From contig CATJZR010000086.1 in NCBI GenBank assembly GCA_949745625.1, forward strand, positions 1-27,431: DNA of 27,431 bases, in the 5' to 3' direction. The stretch is from an uncultured Eubacteriales bacterium. Its GTDB lineage: Bacteria; Bacillota; Clostridia; Christensenellales; Borkfalkiaceae. The first letter of the stretch is position 1. Each line of letters begins with the position of its first letter. This document shows positions 7,575 to 15,658 of this stretch, piece by piece. A program made the position numbers and the translations under genes. The notes below the pieces were generated by a model, which saw nothing but the letters and a program-made list of their open reading frames with translations, searched no databases and was not told the origin of the DNA.

Positions 7575-8702
7575 TTATCTTTTTAATACGCTCTGCTCGG
7601 TATCGTAATCGAAGAGCTGAACGTGCTTGGTGTCGAAGCCGATTTCTATTTCGTCGCCGCTTAATACGTTGCAGCGTGCGCCTGCGCGGACAACCACGTC
7701 GCCGTTTACGCCGTCTACCGAGCAGTAAACGAGGGTCTCGTTGCCGAGCTTTTCGGTTACCTTAACGGTAGCCTTGACGGTAGCATCCTTGAACTTCTTG
7801 TCCGCCCCCGAAACGAGGGACACGTCCTCCGCACGCACGCCGAGAACAAACTGACGCTGGTTGACCTCCTCGCAGGTGATACGCTTCTGCGTAGCCTTGT
7901 CTATAAGCAGGCTGTTCCTGCCGAACTTGGCGTACACGGGGTCGGTCTTTTCCTCCTGCGAAAGCATTACGTCGATAAAGTTCATTTGCGGCGCACCGAT
8001 AAAGCCTGCAACGAATTTGTTGACGGGGAATTCGTAAAGGTTGTCGGGCGTGTCTACCTGCTGAATAAGTCCGTCCTTCATTACTACGATACGCGTACCC
8101 ATGGTCATGGCTTCGGTCTGGTCGTGGGTAACGTATACGAAGGTTGTCTGAAGCTCCTTATGCAGCTTTATTATTTCGGTGCGCATCTGCGTACGCATCT
8201 TGGCGTCGAGGTTTGAAAGAGGTTCGTCGAGAAGGAAAACCTTGGGTTCGCGCACGATAGCGCGGCCGAGCGCGACACGCTGACGCTGTCCGCCCGAAAG
8301 GTTTTTGGGCTTCCTTTTAAGATAGTCCTCTATTCCGAGAATTTTGGCGGCTTGCGTAACCTTTTGCTCTATTTCCTTTTTGGGAACCTTGCGCAGTCTG
8401 AGGCCGAACGCCATATTCTCGAATACGGTCATATACGGGTACAGCGCGTAGTTCTGGAAAACCATTGCTATGTCCCTGTCCTTCGGCTCGACGCTGTTTA
8501 CGCGGCGGTCGTCGATATACAAATCGCCCGAAGAAATCTCTTCGAGACCCGCTATCATTCTCAGCGTCGTGGATTTTCCGCAACCCGAAGGCCCGACGAA
8601 AATTACGAACTCTTTGTCGTGAATTTCAAGGTTGAAGTCCGTAACCGCCGTCACTCCGCCGGGATAGGTTTTGTAAATGTTTTTCAAAGATATGCTTGCC
8701 AT
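7575..8702 (-). CDS. Sugar ABC importer ATPase (MsmX/UgpC type)
   Basis: A cytoplasmic ATPase (375 aa, the usual length) that powers carbohydrate importers. From ATG at 8700-8702 it shows Walker A GPSGCGKST (37-45), Q-loop Gln83, signature LSGGQ (135-139), Walker B VFLLDEP (155-161) and switch His193. A C-terminal regulatory (TOBE/MalK-like) region includes the telltale FVAGFIGAPQMNF. An earlier start in the same frame at 8735 is rejected because AGGAGA lies six bases before 8702 and the shorter start gives the conserved N-terminus. The stop codon of the preceding GH144-type gene is one base upstream, so translation is probably coupled. It is the only ATPase here and may serve both permease pairs. 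Confidence 0.95.
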   Translation of the reverse strand: MASISLKNIYKTYPGGVTAVTDFNLEIHDKEFVIFVGPSGCGKSTTLRMIAGLEEISSGDLYIDDRRVNSVEPKDRDIAMVFQNYALYPYMTVFENMAFGLRLRKVPKKEIEQKVTQAAKILGIEDYLKRKPKNLSGGQRQRVALGRAIVREPKVFLLDEPLSNLDAKMRTQMRTEIIKLHKELQTTFVYVTHDQTEAMTMGTRIVVMKDGLIQQVDTPDNLYEFPVNKFVAGFIGAPQMNFIDVMLSQEEKTDPVYAKFGRNSLLIDKATQKRITCEEVNQRQFVLGVRAEDVSLVSGADKKFKDATVKATVKVTEKLGNETLVYCSVDGVNGDVVVRAGARCNVLSGDEIEIGFDTKHVQLFDYDTEQSVLKR

Positions 8703-8703
8703 T

Positions 8704-9891
8704 TTAATTCTCCTTTTCGAATTGCAAAATTTCAAAAGCTTTTTGCATCTCGGGCAGCGAACAGAACGTGCGCCACACCGTTTGTTTTTCGTAGTTAGCC
8801 AGCATCAGCAAGGTTACGCCCTTATCGATACCGACGTAGCCGTCGCTGACCCAGCCCGTGTCCGCGTTGTACGCATCGACAAGTCCGTACTTGCCTATCA
8901 GGCGGGGCTGCGAATAATAATGCCGAAGCGCGGCTAAGCTGATTTCGGGCGTGAACGGCATAGAACCGAGCGCGCCGCACGGGGGCACGGTACCGTCCGA
9001 AAGGTTTTCGGTGTTGCCGTTTCCGCTGGGCTGAGCGCCTATCCTGCCTTTATAGCCGTGCTCGGTCTCGCAAGAGGTAAGCCCCCACCCCTCTTTATAG
9101 CCAGCGTGTATATGCGCATGGTCGAGGCAGAACGCGCGGTTTGCCTCGGTTGCCAGTACCGTGTTTTTAAACCAGTCGACTCCGAACGCATCTTTTTTGC
9201 CCTTAAAGTCCAAAAACGCGTGTGAGAACTGATGTGTGAACAGGCTTCCGAACCAGCTGTATATAAATTCGCGGTCACCCCAGCTGCCTTTCAGACGCGC
9301 AAACGAGTTATATGCTTCAAGCGCGATTGTTCTGCCCTTTTGCGAGCCTGCGGCAAGGAAGTAAAGAATAAGCTGTTCGGCGTATACGTCCCAGTAGCCG
9401 TCAAAGCCCTTGCCGTAATGCGACGCCATGTAAAAATACTTCTTTTCCTTGCAGTAGAAATATTCCCAATCGCACTCCGCGTACAACCTGCGCGCAAGCT
9501 CTAACGCTTTGCCGCCGAAGTATGCTCCCGCCGTCAACGCGCCCGCAATGAACAGACCCGTGTCCATTATCGAAAGCTCGCTGTTGCGCGAACGCGTGCC
9601 GTCGGTCATTTTGTAAAAGTGATAGTAAAAACCCTTTTCGGTTTTTAACCTTGCGTGAGTTTCAAGCGTCTTAATACATATCTCTTCACCCTCCGCTCGG
9701 GATATATAGCCGAAGTCGCACCCCACCGCCATTGCCGCAAGCATAAATCCGCTTGCCGCTACGGAACATTCGTTGTACTTTTCCGGATAAACGTCGTGCG
9801 TCAGTCCGTAAGTCGCGGGCGATTTGTCGAAATTGTCGTAAAAATAATTAAAGCAAAACCTTCTTTCGCGCTCTATTAAGTTTGAATCCAC
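8704..9891 (-). CDS. Cytoplasmic GH144-type (Glycoamylase domain, PF10091) glycoside hydrolase
   Basis: A 395-aa enzyme of the Glycoamylase/GH144 type, an (alpha/alpha)6-barrel family whose characterised members act on beta-1,2-glucan. Visible hallmarks are SELSIMDTGLFIAGALTAG (104-122), FIYSWFGSLFTHQFSHAFLD (209-228), GWGLTSCE (268-275), GTVPPCGALGSMPFTPE (300-316) and KYGLVDAYN (334-342). There is no signal peptide, so it should act inside the cell on imported oligosaccharides. The start is GTG at 9889-9891 with GAGG five bases upstream; no ATG occurs near the N-terminus. It is a clear paralogue of the lipid-anchored enzyme encoded just upstream (gap 8 bases). The database name 'glucoamylase family protein' would mislead about the substrate. 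Confidence 0.85.
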   Translation of the reverse strand: MDSNLIERERRFCFNYFYDNFDKSPATYGLTHDVYPEKYNECSVAASGFMLAAMAVGCDFGYISRAEGEEICIKTLETHARLKTEKGFYYHFYKMTDGTRSRNSELSIMDTGLFIAGALTAGAYFGGKALELARRLYAECDWEYFYCKEKKYFYMASHYGKGFDGYWDVYAEQLILYFLAAGSQKGRTIALEAYNSFARLKGSWGDREFIYSWFGSLFTHQFSHAFLDFKGKKDAFGVDWFKNTVLATEANRAFCLDHAHIHAGYKEGWGLTSCETEHGYKGRIGAQPSGNGNTENLSDGTVPPCGALGSMPFTPEISLAALRHYYSQPRLIGKYGLVDAYNADTGWVSDGYVGIDKGVTLLMLANYEKQTVWRTFCSLPEMQKAFEILQFEKEN

Positions 9892-9899
9892 ACTAACCT

Positions 9900-11204
9900 C
9901 TAAGCGGCCGTAAACCCTAAGTTCGTCAAGCCGAGCAAAATATTTTCATTTTTCATAACGTCGTCCCATACGCCGTTATTTTTGAAATTGGAAAGCATTA
10001 AAAGGGTAATTCCCTTGTCTATACCGATACAGTCCGACGCGTACCAGCCGCGGTCGAGATTGTATGCGTCGGCAAGTCCGTACTTGCCGTTCAAAAGCCT
10101 TAAAGTCTGATAGTATTCGAGGGCTTCAAGACTCTCTTCGGGCGTAAACACCACCGAGCCGAGCGCGCCGCACGGCGCAACCGTTCCCTCTATTCTGGAA
10201 TAGTTTGCATCGGCAGTCCAGCCGCGGGGCGAAGCGCCGAGATGTCCGCTGTAACCGTCGGGAGTGTCGCAAGCCGTAAGCCCCCATCCTCCCTTTGCAA
10301 AGGTTTCTATTTCCGTCTTGTCGCGGCAGAATTCGTACGCCGCCTTGGACGCGGCAACCGAATTTTCGTACCAGTTAGTGCCGTTTTTGTCCTTATAGCC
10401 CGAGAAGTCTATCCACGCGTGCGAGAACTGGTAAGTAAATATACTGCCGAACCAACTGTATATAAATTTATTATCGCCGTAATTTCCTTCGTTACGCGCA
10501 AAGTCGTAATACGCCTTATCGTCGAGTCTGTATTCCTCGTTGGGGCTGCCCGCGCCGAGAACGTACATCATAAGCTGCTCGGCATACCAGTCCCAGTTGC
10601 TGAGAAGGTTGCGGGTTTCGCCGTGAAAGCCCATAGTAAGATAGGTTTTGCTGCCCTGCTTACGCTCGATAGCCTTCCAGTTGACGTTGGCGTACAGCTC
10701 GTCGGCAAGACTTTTAACCTCGCCGCCGAAATATTCGCCCGCGTGAATTGCGCCGCAAAGAAGTATCGCAGTATCTACCGATGATATTTCAACGCCGCTT
10801 ACGCGCTTGCCCGTGTCCATATTTATGAAGTGAGCCAAAAATCCTTCGTGCGAAACATCCTCGTCCTGCTGCAACGCAACAAGCGTGCGCAGCGTTTTTT
10901 CTGCGCGGGTCTCAGCGTCTTCGCGGGTAACGTAGCCCTCTTCGACACCGATTACGTACGCCGAAAGTCCGTATCCGACCGAAGCCGTGGACGCGCTTTT
11001 CGATTTGTTGGGATAGCGGTCGGCAATCAGTCCGTAGGTCTGCTCTTTGAGGGAAACCTCCTCCCAGAAGAAGTCGAAGCTTCCGCGCATTTCCGCGTCT
11101 ATCGCCGTTTTATATTCGGCGTATAAATCTTTTTTGCAGGCGGTAAAGCATAGCGCGCAAATTGCCATGATGATTGTAACTGTTACAGATATTATTTTTT
11201 TCAA
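9900..11204 (-). CDS. Lipid-anchored GH144-type glycoside hydrolase (putative beta-1,2-glucanase)
   Basis: A 434-aa extracellular paralogue of the next enzyme. The signal peptide ends in CFTAC with Cys23, so it should be a lipoprotein. The PF10091/GH144 hallmarks are VEISSVDTAILLCGAIHAGEYF (from 138), FIYSWFGSIFTYQFSHAWID (247-266), GWGLTACDTPDGY (306-318), GTVAPCGALGSVVFTPEESL (340-359) and KYGLADAYN (374-382). Family knowledge (Chitinophaga endo-beta-1,2-glucanase and Bacteroidales sophorose-releasing relatives) suggests cleavage of beta-1,2-glucan into oligosaccharides at the surface; endo or exo action cannot be told. The start is TTG at 11202-11204, with GGAG in the last codons of the preceding permease gene. 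The gap to that gene is 3 bases. Confidence 0.85.
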   Translation of the reverse strand: MKKIISVTVTIIMAICALCFTACKKDLYAEYKTAIDAEMRGSFDFFWEEVSLKEQTYGLIADRYPNKSKSASTASVGYGLSAYVIGVEEGYVTREDAETRAEKTLRTLVALQQDEDVSHEGFLAHFINMDTGKRVSGVEISSVDTAILLCGAIHAGEYFGGEVKSLADELYANVNWKAIERKQGSKTYLTMGFHGETRNLLSNWDWYAEQLMMYVLGAGSPNEEYRLDDKAYYDFARNEGNYGDNKFIYSWFGSIFTYQFSHAWIDFSGYKDKNGTNWYENSVAASKAAYEFCRDKTEIETFAKGGWGLTACDTPDGYSGHLGASPRGWTADANYSRIEGTVAPCGALGSVVFTPEESLEALEYYQTLRLLNGKYGLADAYNLDRGWYASDCIGIDKGITLLMLSNFKNNGVWDDVMKNENILLGLTNLGFTAA

Positions 11205-11207
11205 AGC

Positions 11208-12527
11208 TTATTCTCCGGTTATACCCGCCTTGTCTATACCTTCAGTAAAGTGCTTCTGCGTGAAGAAATAGAATATCAAAAGCGGTAAAATGCTGAGCAA
11301 TGTGCCAGCCATATAAATTGCCTCGTTGACGGTTTTGCCCGACGCGCCGCCGACGTCGCCGAACAGCTCTTTATACGTCGCCTCGAATTTTTCAAGCTCA
11401 AGGGGAAGCGTCGTAACCGCGCCGCCGAGGTAAATAGCCGTTAACACCGTTTCGTTGTAGTACCACACCACCGACAAAAGCAACGACAGAAGTATCGCAG
11501 GCTTTGCCGCCGACAGTCCCAGACGGATGAAAATCTGGAAGGAATTTGCGCCGTCTATCTTAGCCGCCTCGACAACCGAGTCGGGTATACTGCGGAAGAA
11601 CTGATAGAATATAAGCACGAACACCGCTGATTTTATGCCCTGTCCCAAAGCGGCGGGAATTATGAACGTGAATACCGAATCTACTATTTTCAGCTTGGAA
11701 TATATGAGCAGCTGCGGCATCATAGTAAGCTGGGTGGGAATTATAAAGGTAATTATTATTAGTGCGAATATCACCTTTTTGCCGCGGAAGTTGAAACGTG
11801 CAAGTCCGTACGCCGCAAAGCAGCAGCTCACCGTCTGAAAAATAGACGGCAAAAGCGAAACGTAAATGGTCTGGAAAAGAGTGTTCCAGAAGTTGAGCAC
11901 ACGCGAAGCTTCCGAATAGTTTTGGAAGTAAAGCGACGTGGGCAGATAGTTTACCATGGGGTTGGTCACGTCTGAAGGGCTCATAAGCGAGTAGCCGAGC
12001 ATATACAGTATGGGGTAAACATAAACGAAGCCGAAAAGTATTAGCAGCGAATAGCTTACGAAGCACTGCAAAAAGCCCTTCTTTTCACCCGTGCCGAGGA
12101 AGAACGATTTTACGCTTTCCTTAGTCAGCGACTTTGCCCACGCCTTGGTCTTAGAGGGCAACGCCTTAAAGAACGCGGGCAGCCCCTTGAAAAACGCGAC
12201 GAAACGCGACGGGAATTTTTTAAACCAAAGCCCTATGTCTTTAAGCCAGCGGACAAATGAGCGGTGCTCTTCGTCCCCCTTGAATCTGAGTATGATTTTG
12301 GCGTAAAACCAGTCCTTTATATGCGTCCATATTGCGATGAAGAACGCCGCTGTCGCAAGCCCGGCAGCCTTGAAAAACGCGACTGCGGGATTTTGCTTTT
12401 TAGCTTCGTTCGATGCTTCGGCGGGCTCGGCCGTTTCGGCTTCCTGCATTGCAGGTAACTCCGTAACGGGCGTTACCTCTTCGACGGGCTCCTGCTCTAA
12501 AAGTTCGGGCTGAGTTTTCTTGTTCAT
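11208..12527 (-). CDS. Sugar ABC importer permease, MalG-like, with long N-terminal extension (pair B)
   Basis: An inner permease subunit for carbohydrate uptake. The transport domain covers about residues 150-439 with six membrane segments and the ATPase-docking EAA loop (EAAKIDGANSFQIFIRLGLS, from 320). At 439 aa it is about 150 residues longer than typical MalG-like proteins. The extension starts with an acidic, Pro/Glu-rich stretch (1-45), then a short hydrophobic segment (about 49-68), then basic aromatic repeats such as FVAFFKGLPAFFKALPSK (109-126). Its role is unknown. The ATG overlaps the stop codon of its partner permease gene (ATGA), so the two should be translationally coupled. Confidence 0.92.
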   Translation of the reverse strand: MNKKTQPELLEQEPVEEVTPVTELPAMQEAETAEPAEASNEAKKQNPAVAFFKAAGLATAAFFIAIWTHIKDWFYAKIILRFKGDEEHRSFVRWLKDIGLWFKKFPSRFVAFFKGLPAFFKALPSKTKAWAKSLTKESVKSFFLGTGEKKGFLQCFVSYSLLILFGFVYVYPILYMLGYSLMSPSDVTNPMVNYLPTSLYFQNYSEASRVLNFWNTLFQTIYVSLLPSIFQTVSCCFAAYGLARFNFRGKKVIFALIIITFIIPTQLTMMPQLLIYSKLKIVDSVFTFIIPAALGQGIKSAVFVLIFYQFFRSIPDSVVEAAKIDGANSFQIFIRLGLSAAKPAILLSLLLSVVWYYNETVLTAIYLGGAVTTLPLELEKFEATYKELFGDVGGASGKTVNEAIYMAGTLLSILPLLIFYFFTQKHFTEGIDKAGITGE

Positions 12528-13519
12528 GCCTTAGCCCCCTTTGCGCGTTTTAATAGCTTGAAGCGTCTGTCGGTTTTTATCCGCTTTTCGTGCTTTTTAA
12601 AAATCAGCACAGCAACACCGAGAAGTACGAGCATTAAGATAAAGTATATCCACGCCATTGCCGACGCGTAGCCGTATCCGCCCGAGCCGTCGGTTGCGTT
12701 CATATCCGTCTGAATCTTCGAGATTATCGGATTTAGCGAGAATATAGACTGCATTACAACAGTGAAAACTACGTTGAGCACTATAGTGGGGTTGAGCGCG
12801 GGAAGAGTTATCTTCCAGAACATTTCCCATTTTGTTGCGCCGTCTATCTTAGCCGCCTCGTACATGCTTTTGTCCATTTTTTGAAGTCCCGTCATGAACA
12901 CGAGTATCTGTATTCCCGAGAACCATAAAATCATTATGAATTCGGAAGTTAAGAATTGAAGCGCATCCACAAGGAATTGCGGCAATGTTTCCGCAAGCTT
13001 TTCGAAGTCTATCAGATTTTCAATTCCCGGAAACGATGCGACGCCCTGGTCGATAAACATTTTTATGACGGGACCGCTCGTGATGATTACGGGGAAAAAG
13101 AATATTGTTCTGAAAAAGCCCGTTCCTTTCAGCTTGCTGTTTAAAAGCATTGACAAAATAAGCGAAATTACCGTTATTACGGGCACGTACAGAATAATCT
13201 GCATTGCGTACTCGCCCAAAGCGTCGGTAAATTTTGCGTCCTGCAAAAGCGCCTTTGCGTAATTGCCGAATCCTATAAATGACGTTTCTATTTCTCCCAG
13301 CCGTATTTGAACGTCGCTGAAGCTGAAAATGAAGGTCTGTATTATCGGATACGCAACGAATACGCAAAAGCCGATAAGCCACGGCAGCAAAAACATGTAT
13401 CCGCTGAACGCTTCGGAGTGCACTATTCTGTAAAACCTGCCCTCCGTCTTATCGCGCGGAGCGGCGGGCGCAGAGGCTTCCGCTGTTATCAGATTTTCTT
13501 TTTTCTTGTCTTTTTTCAT
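12524..13519 (-). CDS. Sugar ABC importer permease, MalF-like (pair B)
   Basis: A 331-aa permease subunit. A charged cytoplasmic N-terminus (1-35) precedes membrane segments that start at about residue 40 (GYMFLLPWLIGFCVFVAYPI). The EAA loop is EAAKIDGATKWEMFWKITLP, starting at residue 221, followed by the last two membrane segments and a basic tail. It pairs with the overlapping MalG-like gene. ATG at 13517-13519 lies 12 bases after the stop of the DUF5696-like gene; the ribosome site is weak, so translation may depend on coupling. Which solute-binding protein feeds this pair cannot be decided from the sequence. Confidence 0.93.
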   Translation of the reverse strand: MKKDKKKENLITAEASAPAAPRDKTEGRFYRIVHSEAFSGYMFLLPWLIGFCVFVAYPIIQTFIFSFSDVQIRLGEIETSFIGFGNYAKALLQDAKFTDALGEYAMQIILYVPVITVISLILSMLLNSKLKGTGFFRTIFFFPVIITSGPVIKMFIDQGVASFPGIENLIDFEKLAETLPQFLVDALQFLTSEFIMILWFSGIQILVFMTGLQKMDKSMYEAAKIDGATKWEMFWKITLPALNPTIVLNVVFTVVMQSIFSLNPIISKIQTDMNATDGSGGYGYASAMAWIYFILMLVLLGVAVLIFKKHEKRIKTDRRFKLLKRAKGAKA

Positions 13520-13531
13520 AGTTTATTCCAT

Positions 13532-15658
13532 TTATTTAACCGACGCCGAACGCGCAGGCACGGTTATTCCGTCCGTCGCATAGTCGGTTGAACCGTAATT
13601 CACTATTACCGATTTGCCGTTTGAATATTCCGTTACAAATACGCCGTTTTTCGCCTCGTACCTGTCCGTAACCTGACAGCCCTCTACCTTTGAAAGAACT
13701 GAAATTACGTCGGTATAAATATCCTTTATTTTATCCTTCCAGATGTCGTACGAGGAAGTGAACACGCCCGAGCTGTTCGTGCCGTAAAGCTCGATTGCAT
13801 CTTTCTCTGTTATTAGAAACGAAGGATATACGTTGTAGTCGATAAGCCGCAAAACGAGGTCGTCACCCGTGTAATTGAGATTGATAGGCGAGCTGTACAT
13901 CTGCATTTTGCCCGAAACAACCATCTGAATAAAAGGCACGCTGCGCGTTTCAATCATAAACCCGCTTGACGATAAAGGCGCTTCGAGGTACGCGTCGCAC
14001 ACGCTCCACATATAGGCGTTGGGTTTTACGATATTCGCCGTTGCACCCGAAGCGGCAACCGCCCCCGCAAACTTTTCAGCCGCGTAAGCGCGGTTGTAGT
14101 CGCGGTTTTTATAGCCCGAATACAGCAACGAGCCTATCGAGCAGTAATCGATACCCGCATTATAGGTATTGACGGTTTTTAAATCGTCGCTCATGCGCGC
14201 AACCGCGTCGTCGGGATTGAGTAGATTGAATTTTGCCGAGGAACCCGCGCGGTCGTCGTTCAGTGTTGCAAACTGGTTGGATATGTTCAGCGCAAGTTGC
14301 TTATCGTTGACCGAAGCTCCGACGTAGGCTTTTATATAATCCGTCGTGAACGAGAATTTTACACCCGCCGCGCTCAGCTTTTGCGAAAGACTTTTATAGC
14401 CCTTTTTGCCGCCGGGACCGCCGTCAAACGGGAAATGGTTTGGATAGGAATTGTTGAGCCCGCCGCTCGAATATCCGAGAACGGATACCGAAAGGTCGTC
14501 GCAATATGCCCCAACCTCTTCGGCGACCTGTTCTATAAACGAGGTTTTAGTCATTGTAACGACCTCGTTGCCGAACATTCCCTTTTTATTTTCAGCCATG
14601 AGAAACTGTAATCTCAGTCCCGCGTCGGTTGCCGCTCCGTCCTTGAAGTCCACCGTTTCGCGGTATGCCTTGGCAACATCAGAAACTTCGCACCCGCCCT
14701 CTATCAGCGTCATCGTCTGAACGAGGTCGAATTTGTTCATATCGTCCTGAAAAGCTATATAGCTCTTTCCGTCCGTACCCGAGCTTTCGTAATACTTGAC
14801 GTAGGATTCTCTGTATATCCAGCTGAAATACGCAATATTGTACTGCGTTGTAATAGAATTTACCGAAGCGTTCACCGTGCAGTATTCCGCTCCGTCGTCC
14901 GCAGTGAACATCGTTCCGCCGTCGGGATACATCGTGGCAAACACGGGCATAGATGCCGTCTGCGGCGAATTTACAGAAACCTGCGAGGCGGAAATGCCGT
15001 AATCGCTGCCGTAAATCCTTGCCGAATACGCCTGCTTTGCCGCGGTCCGTTCGGATAAATCTATCACAGCCCCGCTTCCGTCGGGAACGAGTATTCCGCC
15101 GTCGCAAAGCGAATAGCTGCTGTCGAAGAACGGATAAACGACGAGATACTCGAGCTTGTTTTCCTCGGGGTCGTTTTCGGTTATAGATTCGTAGGGAATA
15201 CGCACCTGAAGCTTGTTGCCATTGATACGCACCTGAAATTTAAACGAAACCGAAATCAGGCGGCAGTTTACGTCCGCGTCGAAGCCGTCCTCCCTCTCTT
15301 TGAAGTTAACCTTTGCGTTGAGCATGCTTATAGTACGCTCGCGCGTGTTGCCGGTGCTCATTACCTTATAGCCTACCGTAATCGCATCCGTCAGCTTGTT
15401 GACCCAAAGGTTGTTGAGATTGTCGTCCTCGGAATATCTTTTGCCCGAATACCACGTTCTGCCGCCGCGCGTTATAGAGAGGTTGAGAGTTTTGGTATCA
15501 ACCGTAAGCGAAGAGCCGTCCGCCTCTACCGTGTAGAGGTTCTGCGGCGTTTCACCTTCGTCTCCGTCGCGCGGAAGCGTAGTTGCAAGCGCGACATTGC
15601 CCGCTATGACGGTACCCGAAATCAACGCCGCTACGGCTAATTTGAGTTTGCCTATCAT
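13532..15658 (-). CDS. Secreted DUF5696-like protein
   Basis: A 708-aa exported protein whose signal peptide probably ends near VALA (about residue 25); there is no lipobox or C-terminal anchor. The sequence recalls DUF5696 proteins found in sugar-importer clusters of Bacillota. A beta-rich N-terminal half contains CDGGILVPDGSGAVIDL (about 187-203), and the C-terminal half looks like an alpha/beta barrel. This could be a glycoside hydrolase or a glycan-binding scaffold; I cannot point to catalytic residues. GGAGG lies upstream of ATG at 15656-15658, and that ATG overlaps the stop codon of the NHL/Yip1 gene (ATGA). The tight coupling suggests the two products work together at the surface between the two permease pairs. 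Confidence 0.75.
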   Translation of the reverse strand: MIGKLKLAVAALISGTVIAGNVALATTLPRDGDEGETPQNLYTVEADGSSLTVDTKTLNLSITRGGRTWYSGKRYSEDDNLNNLWVNKLTDAITVGYKVMSTGNTRERTISMLNAKVNFKEREDGFDADVNCRLISVSFKFQVRINGNKLQVRIPYESITENDPEENKLEYLVVYPFFDSSYSLCDGGILVPDGSGAVIDLSERTAAKQAYSARIYGSDYGISASQVSVNSPQTASMPVFATMYPDGGTMFTADDGAEYCTVNASVNSITTQYNIAYFSWIYRESYVKYYESSGTDGKSYIAFQDDMNKFDLVQTMTLIEGGCEVSDVAKAYRETVDFKDGAATDAGLRLQFLMAENKKGMFGNEVVTMTKTSFIEQVAEEVGAYCDDLSVSVLGYSSGGLNNSYPNHFPFDGGPGGKKGYKSLSQKLSAAGVKFSFTTDYIKAYVGASVNDKQLALNISNQFATLNDDRAGSSAKFNLLNPDDAVARMSDDLKTVNTYNAGIDYCSIGSLLYSGYKNRDYNRAYAAEKFAGAVAASGATANIVKPNAYMWSVCDAYLEAPLSSSGFMIETRSVPFIQMVVSGKMQMYSSPINLNYTGDDLVLRLIDYNVYPSFLITEKDAIELYGTNSSGVFTSSYDIWKDKIKDIYTDVISVLSKVEGCQVTDRYEAKNGVFVTEYSNGKSVIVNYGSTDYATDGITVPARSASVK

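Noticed and set aside
8704..11204. Naming the two enzymes 'glucoamylase'
   Set aside because: The Pfam name Glycoamylase (PF10091) is historic; characterised members with these motifs are GH144-type beta-1,2-glucan enzymes, and no starch-specific family marks are visible.
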